From Picocystis sp. L7 (Eukaryota > Chlorophyta > Picocystophyceae > Picocystales > Picocystaceae), in the NCBI GenBank assembly GCA_020975725.1, contig QXJR01000007.1:620001-684000 (forward strand): a stretch of DNA of 64,000 nucleotides, read 5' to 3'. The notes under the pieces were generated by a model, which was not told the origin of the DNA, made no database searches, and worked only from the letters and a program-made list of their open reading frames with translations. The translations under genes and the position numbers were made by a program. Shown here in pieces: positions 40,741-50,946 of the stretch; position 1 is the stretch's first letter; every line of letters starts with the position of its first letter.

Positions 40741-41007
40741 CTATTTCCAACCGAAACGCTTGCACGAGCTTCTTCCCCGCGTCTCGTCATTTCGCTGCAA
40801 TGGACGGATCTGATGTGCGTGTGGGACGTGGAACCACGGATCGTCTTCTTCGGCGTTCGACACAGCTCCTTCGACTCCCGAATCCGCAAATTGCGGCACT
40901 TCGATGTCCTCCAGGAACTTCCATGTCCCCCATTCGCCTTCCACGTCCCTTCTTCGACCTCCTTCGGCCATGGAAGCGGAGACGAAGGCGCTTCCTTCGT
41001 CCGACAT
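40741..41007 (-). CDS. Hypothetical acidic small protein
   Basis: The 88-residue frame starts MSDEGSAFVSASMAEGG, continues GEWGTWKFLEDIEVPQFADS and EEDDPWFHVPHAHQ, and ends basic (SSCKRFGWK). The acidic, Trp-rich composition is unlike the surrounding non-coding sequence and suggests a real exon. The pattern 'E-PQ-F-D...DDPWF' loosely recalls N-termini of TPX2-like spindle proteins, but that is not enough to name it. A downstream exon in another frame is possible; no CTGAC motif was found to support one. Confidence 0.35.
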   Translation of the reverse strand: MSDEGSAFVSASMAEGGRRRDVEGEWGTWKFLEDIEVPQFADSGVEGAVSNAEEDDPWFHVPHAHQIRPLQRNDETRGRSSCKRFGWK

Positions 41008-41917
41008 GCAGCTGTCGCTCGGATTCGAACGATGGTAAACAAGACCGAAGTTAATTGCACCTGGCCAGTAGAAGACCCTTGGACCTGGAGGAACGTTCCA
41101 CCGACGTCCGTGCGAAAGAGAAGCGAAATTAGGGAGCAGTGCTCCACCGAAGCGCAACGCGGATTGGATTCTCGCTTCCCAATTCGAAGGAAAGCGGCAC
41201 AACCTTTGGTCTTTCGCATTTGCAAAGGCATGCAATGGGGGCGTTCCTCGTCCACCACCTCTCGCGCGAACCTTTTTCGATGGGATGGCAAGAGTGCGTG
41301 CTAGAGAATGAGGAGGAGGAATGTCAACCGAGAAAACAATGGTCATCGCTTCTCTAGAGGCCACGGGGGGCGACAGAAGCAGACGAAATGGACGTGCGCG
41401 TCCGCGAGTACGCTATTGTTGTTGCGGGTACACCTACTTTGCTTCCCAACCCAACCCAACAGGTCCGATTGCCAATCCTTTTCTTTCGTTTTCTACGCAC
41501 CACCGCGGATGCAACACCTCGAATCGGCGGGTACGGTTGTCTCTTGCTCTCCTCTACCGAGCAAACCGCGCCTCGCCATGCCATTTGAACCGGTATGAAC
41601 CTCGTCTATGTTAACCCCGTCCGTAGGGTTCGGATCCGAGCTGGATGGGGGGAGATTCCCGAGGCGAGTTCGGGCAAGCTATCGATTCAATCATCGATAT
41701 CTTGGGGTCAATGGAATCGCGATTTCAGTGGAGGTATCGATGAAGGCGGAGGCGGGCGAGGACTCCGAGGATGCACGTCTCGTCGGCATGCGTCGCGTGT
41801 GGCCGACACGCACCGATTCGGAAAGGGAGCCGCGTCGATCGCAGGAAGGCGAGATGGATGCCTAGCCGATGCACGAACCGCTCTGGATCCGAACAACCCA
41901 TCGAAGGAGACGTTTCC
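41008..41917. other. Intergenic upstream of the PHT4-type transporter
   Basis: No independent gene was seen. ATCATCGATATC lies at about 41691-41702. An in-frame ATG at 41858 would extend the transporter by 20 residues. Confidence 0.45.
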
Positions 41918-43294
41918 ATGCCCGACGTGGCGGAGACGGGCGTGAAGTTGGGAGCTGTCGAAACGCAGAGCGTGCAGGAGGGATGGGAAGACGTCTTGGA
42001 AAAGGGGATGCAAGCGCATGAGAATCGGGACGCCACCTCAGGAAGATGGACATTGATCCTTCTCATGTCGGTCGCATTCGTCCTCTGCAACATGGACAAG
42101 GTGAACATGAGTGTTGCGGTCATCCCCATGGCGGAGGAACTGGCCTGGTCACCCACCCAAAGAGGAATCGTCTCTTCCGCGTTCTTCCTCGGGTATGCGC
42201 TCACACAAATACCAGCCGGTTGGATCGCAAATCGAGTGGGTGGAGAGAAGGTGCTTTGGGCAGGCGTGGCCATCTGGTCCTTTGGAACCATGATTGCTCC
42301 TCTGGCAGCCTACTCGTCCCTCTGGGCCCTCTGCCTAACCCGCGTGCTGGTTGGACTGGGTGAAGGACTTGCGCCCGCATCAGCAGTTGGTCTGATGGCA
42401 GAACGCGTTCCTCAGAAAGAAAGGGCTAGGGCGGTGTCCCTGGTGTTCGGAGGAATGGATGCAGGCAGCGTTATCGGACTTCTGTTGGCACCCCTTCTCA
42501 TCAGGTACTTCGGATGGACCTCTGTGTTCTACATGTTTGGGCTGCTTGGATTCATATGGTGCAGCTGGTGGATCCTCACGCGCACCGACGAATTGGGAAA
42601 GCAGGAACAATTGTGTGAGGCAGCAGACCTCCCAAACAAGATGAGCAAAGAAGTGCCGTGGAAACAAATTGCTACTTGCGTCCCCTTCTTCGCCACCATT
42701 GCCGCCCACTTCTGTTACAACTATGGATACTTTACCCTTTTGGCATGGCTCCCATCCTACTTTGAAGATGCACTGGGGCTGGATGTACGGGGAGCAGGAT
42801 GGCTCACTTTGATACCATATTTGGCAATGTGTCTTATGACTCCGTTTGTCGGGCCGGTAGCCGATGGTCTTGTAGCAAGGGGGCACAGCATTACCAGAGT
42901 CAGAAAGGTGGCCCAGTGCGTTGCATTCTTGGGACCCTGCCTTGCTCTCGGTGTGATCTGCGCCTTGACTACCACCGTTGGTACGGCAAGCAATGGTGTG
43001 GCTGGGGCAGTGGTGACTTTGCTTTCGTGCGCATTTGCATTGGGAACCTGGTCAAGAGCAGGGTTGTACTGCAATCATCAAGACCTCTCTCCCAGGTATG
43101 CTAGCATCCTCCTGGGCATCAGCAATGCAGTCGGTGCTGTCCCTGGTCTAGTGGGTGTATCGATTGCGGGACTTGTCTACGACAAGACGCATTTCTGGGA
43201 ATGGTCCCTCTTTTATCCCACCATGATATTCCAGGCGGTCGGCGCCGTGCTTTTCGTGTGCTTTGCATCTGGGGAAAGGCAGTCCTGGGGATGA
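41918..43294 (+). CDS. PHT4/SLC17-type anion (phosphate) transporter
   Basis: The 458-residue MFS protein has 12 predicted spans. Family marks are SVAFVLCNMDKVNMSVAVIP in TM1, SPTQRGIVSSAFFLGYALTQ and IPAGWIANRVGGEKVL (TM2-3), RVLVGLGEGLAPASAVGLMA in TM4, and NYGYFTLLAWLPSYFEDALG. These match plant PHT4 (ANTR) plastid and Golgi phosphate or ascorbate transporters and animal SLC17. A short, acidic N-terminus precedes TM1; starting at the upstream ATG (41858) would give a Ser/Arg-rich start more like a plastid transit peptide, so the start is uncertain. Confidence 0.9.
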   Translation: MPDVAETGVKLGAVETQSVQEGWEDVLEKGMQAHENRDATSGRWTLILLMSVAFVLCNMDKVNMSVAVIPMAEELAWSPTQRGIVSSAFFLGYALTQIPAGWIANRVGGEKVLWAGVAIWSFGTMIAPLAAYSSLWALCLTRVLVGLGEGLAPASAVGLMAERVPQKERARAVSLVFGGMDAGSVIGLLLAPLLIRYFGWTSVFYMFGLLGFIWCSWWILTRTDELGKQEQLCEAADLPNKMSKEVPWKQIATCVPFFATIAAHFCYNYGYFTLLAWLPSYFEDALGLDVRGAGWLTLIPYLAMCLMTPFVGPVADGLVARGHSITRVRKVAQCVAFLGPCLALGVICALTTTVGTASNGVAGAVVTLLSCAFALGTWSRAGLYCNHQDLSPRYASILLGISNAVGAVPGLVGVSIAGLVYDKTHFWEWSLFYPTMIFQAVGAVLFVCFASGERQSWG

Positions 43295-43512
43295 CGCAAA
43301 GAAGGAGCTGATTGAAAGGCGGTGACTAGCTTAGGTTTGTAGGAATAATCGTGTGGGCGAACCGTTCCACTGCACCGCCCTCGCTTAAATTTCATCTTTG
43401 CAGAAGCCACCTTCTGCGCTTATGTTACTATCCTCCTAGAGATGTCACATCGTTCGTTCCGTGGTTCGCTGTTCGGTTCCTCGCAGCCCATCTCGCTTCA
43501 CACGAGAGCCAC

Positions 43513-43974
43513 TCAGTTGGTGCCTTTGAGGGCGGCCTTTTGCGCTTTGAGCCTCTTGGCGATCCAGAAGATGACGAGCTGCGGCGTGATCTTCTTCTCG
43601 TCGACCATGAAGGGCTCTACGATGCTTGGTGGTTGTCCGTATGCGGAGATGGCGAACCCTCGTTGTCCTTCCAACGTGCCGTCCGGGAAGAACGTCCAAA
43701 AATTATACGCCGACTCATTCCTGAGGCTGACGAAGGTCCCGCACAGCTGGTTGTCGTCGAACTCGAGCTTCAAGTCCGCCGTGGTTTCGCTCAGCACCTC
43801 CTTGAGCCCAGGGATGATGTCTTCTTCCATGGTTTCTGGCAGCGTTTTTGGCTTGGGTTTGGGCTTGGCCTTGGGTGCTGCATCCGTTTTCGCGGGTGCA
43901 GGTTCGTCTGCCGCGGCACGTGTGCGAACGCGCCTCGTCCATCGCGGCGACGCCGCACGTGTCGCGACGTGCAT
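43513..43974 (-). CDS. DUF2996 / NdhV-like plastid protein
   Basis: The 153-residue protein has an Arg/Ala-rich transit peptide (MHVATRAASPRWTRRVRTRA), a Lys-Pro linker, and a DUF2996 domain. The domain runs TLPETMEEDIIPGLKEVLSE, LEFDDNQLCGTF, YNFWTFFPDGTLEGQRGFAI, GQPPSIVEPFMVDEKKIT, FWIAKRLKAQKAAL. Cyanobacterial DUF2996 proteins and Arabidopsis NdhV share this fold and stabilise the photosynthetic NDH complex. Whether this alga has an NDH complex is unknown, so the function is family-level. A pair of GGTTAAG motifs lies about 100-115 bp upstream. Confidence 0.82.
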   Translation of the reverse strand: MHVATRAASPRWTRRVRTRAAADEPAPAKTDAAPKAKPKPKPKTLPETMEEDIIPGLKEVLSETTADLKLEFDDNQLCGTFVSLRNESAYNFWTFFPDGTLEGQRGFAISAYGQPPSIVEPFMVDEKKITPQLVIFWIAKRLKAQKAALKGTN

Positions 43975-44074
43975 CCTCGCCGATCCTTTGCCTTTGCTTA
44001 ACTCTTCTGCCTGTGTCTCTGCTTTTCCTTTCTTAACTCCAACCTCCTCCTCAGCGTCTCCGGTGGATTCCTTG

Positions 44075-44091
44075 GGTTAAGCAGGGTTAAG
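44075..44091. promoter_or_regulatory. Paired GGTTAAG motifs upstream of the NdhV-like gene
   Basis: Two GGTTAAG copies, 10 bp apart start to start (44075-44081 and 44085-44091), lie about 101-117 bp before the minus-strand ATG. Similar pairs precede XPO7 and the amidotransferase gene, so this may be a core-promoter element. This is inference from recurrence only. Confidence 0.4.
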
Positions 44092-44389
44092 TCGCGAGGA
44101 TCCATCCCTGCCCGATTGCGAGACCTTTCCTCCACGCACCCTCCCTGCATCGTGCGGTCCGGCTTGGCCTCCCCCCTCCCCCTCCCCTCACGGAGGAGGC
44201 CGACCTTCCGAATCCCGACCGGACTCGCAGAGCATCCCAGGCGACCCGGAGGCCGTGCCCTCCGGACCGAGGGTGAGGGGGGACGTGGGATCCACAGGGA
44301 AGCACCCAGAGGGGTCGAGAGAGGTGGACCTTGACAGGGAGAGACAGAGAGAGGGGGTGAGGGAGGGGAGAGAGAGGTGGAGAGGGAAG

Positions 44390-44530
44390 GAGAGCTTGAG
44401 AGGGAGAGAGAGAGGTTGAGAGGGAGGGAGAGGTTGAGAGGGAGGGAGAGGTTGAGAGGGAGGGAGAGGTTGAGAGGGAGGGAGAGGTTGAGGGGGAGGG
44501 AGAGGTTGAGAGGGAGGGAGGGGGAGAGAG
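44390..44530 (+). repeat. 18-bp purine minisatellite (GAGGGAGGGAGAGGTTGA)
   Basis: Polypurine units repeat about seven times in the ACP upstream region. Mirror-like polypurine tracts can adopt triplex DNA. Reading frames across it encode artefactual RERERLRG strings. Confidence 0.93.
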
Positions 44531-44635
44531 ACCAGGCGCCGCCAAGGGGAGGGATTCAGAGGTGGGACGAGAACCCTCGACAAGACCAGCTTCACGAGCG
44601 CGTTTCGACCGCACTCCGCGACCCACCGAGCCGAA

Positions 44636-45333
44636 ATGGCGAGCTTCTGCAAAGCCACCGCACGCGTACAGGTGGGTGGAAGACCGAGGAGGCGCAGGAA
44701 GGAAGCACGAATGGAAGACACGGACGGTGGAAGCGGATAAGAACGGAGGAGCGGAAGGGAACGAGCGTGACTGACGCGATGGACGACGAACGCAGCTCAA
44801 GACCAGCAGCTTCGCCGGAAGGCGCGTGGTCGGACGCACCCAACCCCGTGCCGTGCGTGCCAGCCGCGTGGCCATCGTCGCTGCCGCGGTACGTCTCGAA
44901 CCCACCGTTCCGGTGATCGACGAAAGGACGACGAAAGGAACGCCGAGCGGAAAGACTGACGTGCACCAACGACTCGCGATCCAATCCCAGTCTCCCGATA
45001 CCCTGGAGAAGGTGCAATCCATCATTGCCGAGCAGCTCGGAACCGACGTGGAGTCCGTCGGCCCGGCCGCCAAATTCGTCGACCTCGGCGCCGATTCCCT
45101 CGACACGGTAAGAGAGCAACGCCAATCGAAAGACGTGCGACGAGAACTGTCCGACGTCCGATCGAGTGCGGATGGATCTGACCGAGCCTCGACGATGGAT
45201 GTCCTCGATGCAGGTCGAGATCATGATGGCCCTGGAGGAGCAGTTCGACATCACCCTCGATGAGGAAGGTGCCGAGAAGATCTCCACCGTGCAGGAGGCC
45301 GCCGACATGATCGAGGACTTGAAGAGCGCATAA
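44636..45333 (+). CDS. ACP: Plastid acyl carrier protein, four exons
   Basis: The coding sequence is join(44636..44671, 44796..44888, 44991..45107, 45214..45333), 121 residues. Exons 1-2 give a textbook transit peptide (MASFCKATARVQ-LKTSSFAG, then basic, Ser/Ala-rich sequence). Exons 3-4 give mature ACP: TLEKVQSIIAEQLGTDVESV, then FVDLGADSLDTVEIMMALEE with the phosphopantetheinylated Ser in DSLDT, then DEEGAEKISTVQEAADMIED. It carries acyl chains in plastid fatty-acid synthesis. The three introns (124, 102 and 106 bp) all have CTGAC motifs and all sit at codon boundaries. The DEEGAEKI-TVQEAAD signature is typical of green-plastid nuclear ACP, a useful clue to lineage. Confidence 0.95.
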
Positions 45334-46164
45334 ATGTAACACTGAATACAGGTGGAGTAGATGATTGGGTCGAAACATTCTTATTTGATGAACATCCTCG
45401 CTGGTTCGCCGTTCTGCGCTCTTTCACCGGAGATGGCTTGCGGGTATCTCGTGAATCGTGCCGAAGCAATCGCCGTCCAAACCCCTCGCGCATAGAAGGT
45501 CCTATCATCGCCGGTGTTGGCGTTCAGGTTTGATATTGTCAGCACGGCCGCACGCATGGGAGTTTCTTGGGATCGTGCCTCTTGTCCAAGCACACCTCGG
45601 CCTGTTCCGTTGCGGTCTCCTTGTCGCCACGTTTCGAGGACCAAGTAGCTTCGGGGGGGGGGGGCGCCTGCAACCGAGCGTGCGGGCAGCTGCACCCTTC
45701 CATCGATGCCACGAGTCCGCGCAGTGTGGCCGTTCCTCTCCCTCGCCGGCCATGGGTCCGTGCTCTCGATCGGACCCGTCCAGCTTCGTCCTCGAACCGT
45801 GCAAGTGGAGTGGCGCGCATCAGGTCCCTGTTTTCCACCCTCCATGTGTCCACGAGACCTTTTGGTCCCTCCCCTGGGCACAACGTCCAGGTGGACCTGG
45901 CTACTTCCCCCCTCTCCTTCCCCTTCGGTTCAGTCGAAGGGGAACCTGCTTCCCTCCGATGGTTCCCCCCGATCGAAAGGGACGAACTGAACCCCCTCGT
46001 GTCTCCCCTCGGTCCTCCCTCGGTCCCTCGGTTAACCATCGGGTTAAGTCCCTGGCCCCGGAGTGGAGAGCGTTTGTGAGGGAGGGGGACCTGATCACGT
46101 GTGGATCGACCGAAAGGCACAGTTGGCGCGCGTGCTTTGGTCGTGCTTTGCTCCAGGCGCGGCG
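45334..46164. other. Intergenic with G12 run and GTTAA motifs upstream of XPO7
   Basis: No gene was seen. A run of about 12 G lies near 45653-45664. GGTTAACC (46030-46037) and GGTTAAG (46042-46048) lie 117-135 bp upstream of the XPO7 ATG. A GATCGAAAGGGA box is at about 45972-45983. Confidence 0.5.
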
Positions 46165-49100
46165 ATGCAGAGCCTCTCCCAGGTGGAACAGCTCTGCGAA
46201 CGAGCCTACACCTCGCAGGTGCGATCCGTGCGAAGAAAAGGGACGCTTGGACGGCGACGAACGCGCGAAACGAAGCGTTCGGAAGGTGGACGGGAAGAAC
46301 ACGTGCGACGTAGACGTCCGCATGGACGATGGAAAAGCTGCGGCGATGCCTGGAAGATCGAGGAACGAGAAGAACGCGGGATCGGCTGACGAGATGCTCG
46401 TGATGCCGAACGGACGAAAAACACTCGGAACGCGACGGACGACACAGGATCCTGCGGAACGTGCCAACGCCGAACAGACGCTCAGCGTGTTCGCCTCGTC
46501 CGCCGAGTACATCCCGCAATGCCAGGTGCGATGCGAAGCATGCGATTCGCGAGGCGAAGGAGATACGAACGAACCAAGTAGATGGTGGGATGGGAACGAA
46601 TGAGCTGACGTACTTCGACGCCTCTGCTTGGCTTAGGGTATACTGGAAGGAACGCAATCGCCGTACGCACAGCTCTTCGCGTCGTCGACCCTGCTGAAGC
46701 TGATTTCGGAAGGTGGAGCGACGTCGCAGACGAGGCTGGAGCTGAAAAACTTCGTGCTCACCTTCCTCTTCAATAAAGGACCCTCGGCCGTGAACTTTGT
46801 AACAACCGCGTTGGTCTTGCTGCTCTGCAGGACCGTAAAGCTGGGATGGTTCGACGACGACAACCAGAGGGATATCGTGCAGGATGCGGCCAAGTTCATG
46901 GAACAGGCATCGGTGGAGCATTACTTCTTAGGACTGAAGATCCTCACGCAACTCGTAGCAGAGATCAACCAACCGACCCCGGGCCGGTCCCTCACACAGC
47001 ATAGGAAAGCAGCAGTGTCCTTCCGTGACTTGGCCCTGCTCAACATCTTCAAAGCATCGCTTGCCTCTTTGCAACATCTCCACCGCAACATGTCGTCAGA
47101 GGTGAGACTGCGAGAACAAGCTTTGACATTGGCACTCAGGTGCCTTTCGTTTGACTTTGTCGGCACTTCCCTGGACGAGAGTACTGAGGACCTTGGCACA
47201 ATCCAGGTGCCTTCTTCGTGGCGATCGCTGTTAGAGGATCATACCACAACGGAGCTTTTCTTCAGCATTTACATTGGCAACACCCCTCCGGTGTCCAGTA
47301 CTGCACTTGAATGCCTGGTGAGACTCGCATCTGTGAGAAGAAGTCTCTTCACAAACGATGCAGAACGCACGAAGTTCCTTGGACGACTTATGAATGGTAC
47401 TTTAGAAGTACTTAGGACACAGAAAGGACTGGATGACCATGGAAATTACCATGAGTACTGCCGATTACTTGGGAGACTGAAGACCAACTATCAGCTCAGT
47501 GAACTCGTCAACATAGAGAACTACACGGAGTGGATCCAAAGGGTGGCGGAGTTCACGATCAGCAGCTTGCAGTCCTGGCAATGGGCTTCGGGGAGTGTGT
47601 ACTACCTTCTGGGTCTTTGGTCAAGATTGGTGACATCTATGCCATACTTGAAAGGAGACTCGCCGTCCCTGCTGGAAGCATATGTACCAAAGATCACACA
47701 TGCATATATCACTTCTAGGATGGAGAGCGTCCAGGTGGTGATCCAGCAAAATCTAGAAAGTGACCCGTTGGATGATACTGGGGAGTTGCAAGATGAGCTA
47801 GATTCCCTGCCCTACTTGTGCCGCTTCCACTATGACAAGACTAGCGAGCTCATCATATCAATGCTGGATCCCATCGTTGCCGCTTTCTCCAGGCTTGCCA
47901 GCACTCCCCCTGACGATCCACGTCAATCTGTACTGCTTGAAGGTCAACTTACGTGGATGATTTGGATCATTGGGGCCATTGTTCGGGGCAGGCTAAGCTC
48001 GTCTTCTGCGGAGAGCCAGGAGGTCGTTGATGGGGATCTTTCCGCGAGGATGTTTGGACTGCTCCAGGTAATGGATAATGGTAACCATACAAGTAGATAT
48101 GGTGAACGGTCAAGGCAGAGAATGGATATCGCCATGCTTACTTTTTTCCAAAACTTTAGGAAGGTATACGTTGGTGAACAAGCAATGCACAGTAGCAAAG
48201 TCTACACCAGATTGTCCGAAAAATTGGGACTGCAAGATCACCTCATGGTGCTCAATGTCACAGTCACCAAATTGTTGACGAATTTGAAGGTCTTTGCAAC
48301 CTGTGAGGAAGTGATCTCAATGACTTTAAACCTTTTTCAGGATCTCGCTGCAGGCTACATGAGTGGAAAGCTCTTGTTGAAGATAGACACTATCAACTTC
48401 ATGCTTACCAACCACTCACAAGAACACTTTCCATTCATGCAGGAATACTGCAACACTAGGAACAGAACCACATTCTACTTTACTTTAGGGCGATTGCTAT
48501 TCATGGAAGATACCCCGGGGCAATTCAAGGCTTTCATGTCGCCTTTCGACAGTATCATGCAGCAGCTCTCCAGCTTTGCGGGTGATCCCAATTCTTTTAG
48601 GTCAGACGCAGTGAAAGCAGCCATCATCGGCATCATGCGGGATCTGCGGGGCATAGCCATGGCAACCAACAGTAGGAAGACATATGGTTTGCTATTTGAC
48701 TGGGTGTACCCTAAGCACTTTCCTATCATCTTGCGGGCTGTAGAAGTGTGGACCGATGTGCCGCAGGTGACCACACCTGTGCTGAAGTTCGTGTCGGAGT
48801 TTGTCTTGAATAAAACACAGCGGCTCACCTTTGAGTGCAGCAGCCCGAATGGAATACTTCTTTTTAGGGAGGTAAGCAAGATCATAGTGGCTTATGGCAA
48901 TAGAATACTACAGATGACAACGGTTTCAGATGCTTACACGCAAAAATACAAGGGCATCTGGATCTGTTTATCGATGCTCACGAGGGCGCTGGGTGGCAAT
49001 TACGTAAATTTCGGGGTATTCGAGCTTTATGGGGATCCAGCCCTACAAGATGCGCTAAACATTGCCATGAAAATGGGTCTCTCCATCCCGTTGAATGATG

Positions 49101-49669
49101 TGCTTGGGTATAGGAAAGTTGGCAAAGCTTACTTTGCCCTTCTGGATGTACTTTGCAGCAATCATGCGTCGTTTGTTGCTTCCCGCGACCTTGCAACTTT
49201 CAAGCTAATGCTGTCGAGTCTAGAAGCCGGCTTGAAATCACTGGATGTGTCCGTTTCATCACAGTGTGCATCTGCCATAGACAGCTTGGCAGGATACTAT
49301 TTCAACCAAACAACCAAAGGGGAGCCCCCTTCACAGGCTGCACAGAACATGGCCAGCCACCTGGCCGCAGAACCCAACCTGCTACCAGAAATTTTGAAGA
49401 CCTTGTTCGAGATCATTCTGTTCGAAGACTGTTCTAACCAATGGAGCCTTAGTAGACCCATTCTGAGTCTGATTCTGATCAACGAGCAATTCTACACCAC
49501 CTTGAAGATGCAGATCACTTCTAATTTGCCTTCAGAAAGGCAGCAGAAGTTGCTTGGCTGCTTCGATAAGCTGATGAATGACGTTTCCAGGACTTTGGAA
49601 CCACGCAACAGGGACAGATTCACCCAGAACCTGACGGTGTTTAGGCACGATTTCAGGACCAAGAACTGA
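46165..49669 (+). CDS. XPO7: Exportin-7 (RanBP16-type) nuclear transport receptor, three exons
   Basis: The coding sequence is join(46165..46218, 46448..46525, 46637..49669), 1054 residues, close to human XPO7 (about 1087). The first exon encodes MQSLSQVEQLCERAYTSQ; exon 2 DPAERANAEQTLSVFASSAE and the following YIPQCQ; exon 3 begins GILEGTQSPYAQLFASSTLL. The importin-beta-like N-terminus is followed by HEAT-type helices throughout. Strongly conserved blocks include KLGWFDD, QHRKAAVSFRD, RDLRGIAMATNSRKT, LTFECSSPNGILLFREVSKI, NYVNFGVFELYGDPAL and RNRDRFTQNL. It exports cargo with RanGTP. Introns of 229 and 111 bp both use a GTGCGA donor; both contain CTGAC. Confidence 0.95.
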
Positions 49670-49729
49670 CCAAGGGGAGCCATGTCTACCGCCCTGTTGG
49701 CGGTTCGGCAGCACCTTGTTTGCATCCGT

Positions 49730-50542
49730 TTATTTAGTTTGCTGCAGGTTGTGCCATTCCACAACTTTTTCGTACGGTAGGTCTCCCCCGAAGATGTCCA
49801 GAGCACTCCCCACGGTGACGTCCACTTTCCCACTTCCTGCTTGTTTGACCACTTCCAGGTCTTCCATGGTACTGACTCCGCCGGCGTACGTGACAGGAAT
49901 GTTGCATGCCCTTCCCAGGACGTTCACGAGATCCACGTCGACTCCGAGCTTCTTCCCTTCCACATCCACCCCGTGCACGAGGAACTCGTCCGCGTGCGCT
50001 TCGAGCCAGCGCAGGGTCGATTCGGCCACTTCCAGGTCGGTGAACTTCTGCCACCGGTCAGTGACGACGTAGTACTTGCCGTCCTCTTTCTTCCTGCAGC
50101 TCAGATCCAGCACGATCCTTTCTTTTCCCACGCATCGGACGAGTTCCTCCAGTCGTTTTTCGTCCACACGTCCGTCTCGAAACACGTACGAGGTCACGAT
50201 CACGTGGCTGGCGCCAGCTTCGAGGTATTCCTGGGCATTCGCGGTCGACACCCCTCCTCCGAGCTGCAATCCACCTGGAAAGGCTTTCACAGCTTCCATG
50301 GCCGATCGCTTGGATCCTTCGTCTGCGCCGAGCATGATCACGTGTCCTCCGACGAGTCCGTCGCGACGGTACATGGCGGCGTATTCGGCGGTGGCCCGTT
50401 CGGTTTCGAAGTTGGTGACCATCCGTCTGTCCTGTTCGACGTCCGAGAGGGTGGACCCCACGATCTGCTTCACCTTTCCGCGGTGAATGTCGATGCAAGG
50501 ACGGAAACGGACGCAGCACGCGCCGCCATGCATCGTCGCCAT
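49730..50542 (-). CDS. HISN3: HisA, ProFAR (BBM II) isomerase of histidine biosynthesis
   Basis: The 270-residue TIM-barrel enzyme converts ProFAR to PRFAR, step 4 of histidine synthesis. Its eukaryote/plant-type sequence has [20 protein letters not shown] with catalytic Asp, [82 protein letters not shown] and [14 protein letters not shown]. It begins [13 protein letters not shown] with almost no transit peptide, although plant HISN3 is plastidial; an upstream exon is possible. The 3' end converges on XPO7 with 60 bp between stops. Confidence 0.94.
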   Translation of the reverse strand: MATMHGGACCVRFRPCIDIHRGKVKQIVGSTLSDVEQDRRMVTNFETERATAEYAAMYRRDGLVGGHVIMLGADEGSKRSAMEAVKAFPGGLQLGGGVSTANAQEYLEAGASHVIVTSYVFRDGRVDEKRLEELVRCVGKERIVLDLSCRKKEDGKYYVVTDRWQKFTDLEVAESTLRWLEAHADEFLVHGVDVEGKKLGVDVDLVNVLGRACNIPVTYAGGVSTMEDLEVVKQAGSGKVDVTVGSALDIFGGDLPYEKVVEWHNLQQTK

Positions 50543-50946
50543 CGCCTCGCACCAATGGCCATGGACGCTCTGGCTTAATTTCGCTTAACCAGACCAGGCA
50601 GGGGGGTTCGTGAGGGAAGAAACCCAGGCATGGAAGGGTTAACTCGAAGGGGCACACCCGGAGGTGGAGCGGGGGACCGAGGGAGACGTTTCCCGGGAAA
50701 AAGGGGAACAGACCCGAAGGAGTTCCCCGATGGAACCCGACCGCTTGATCGGAGAGACCCGGATCCACGTCCGGTTCGGGACCCGCCCTTCGTTCCCCTC
50801 CCGATCCGCTTGCATCGAAACCTTCTTCGGTGAAGATCTCGATATCTAGGGATGAGACCTGCAGGGAAGAACACAGGCGTGGTCCGAAGGGCGTGGAAGT
50901 TCCAGGACACACGAACTGGCCGACGACAGAGCACACGTCGACGAGG
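50543..50946. promoter_or_regulatory. Divergent promoter between HisA and the C2 lipase
   Basis: It contains GCTTAA and GCTTAACC at 50573-50590, GGGTTAAC at about 50637-50644, and CTCGATATCTAGG at about 50838-50850. These motifs recur near other genes in the window. Confidence 0.35.

Noticed and set aside
44087-45106. 339-codon minus-strand ORF opposite ACP
   Set aside because: It covers the purine repeat and antisense of the ACP exons; there is no homology.
45539-46921. 460-codon minus-strand ORF opposite the XPO7 5' region
   Set aside because: XPO7 exons 1-3 on the plus strand join in frame with strong conservation; the antisense frame is chance.
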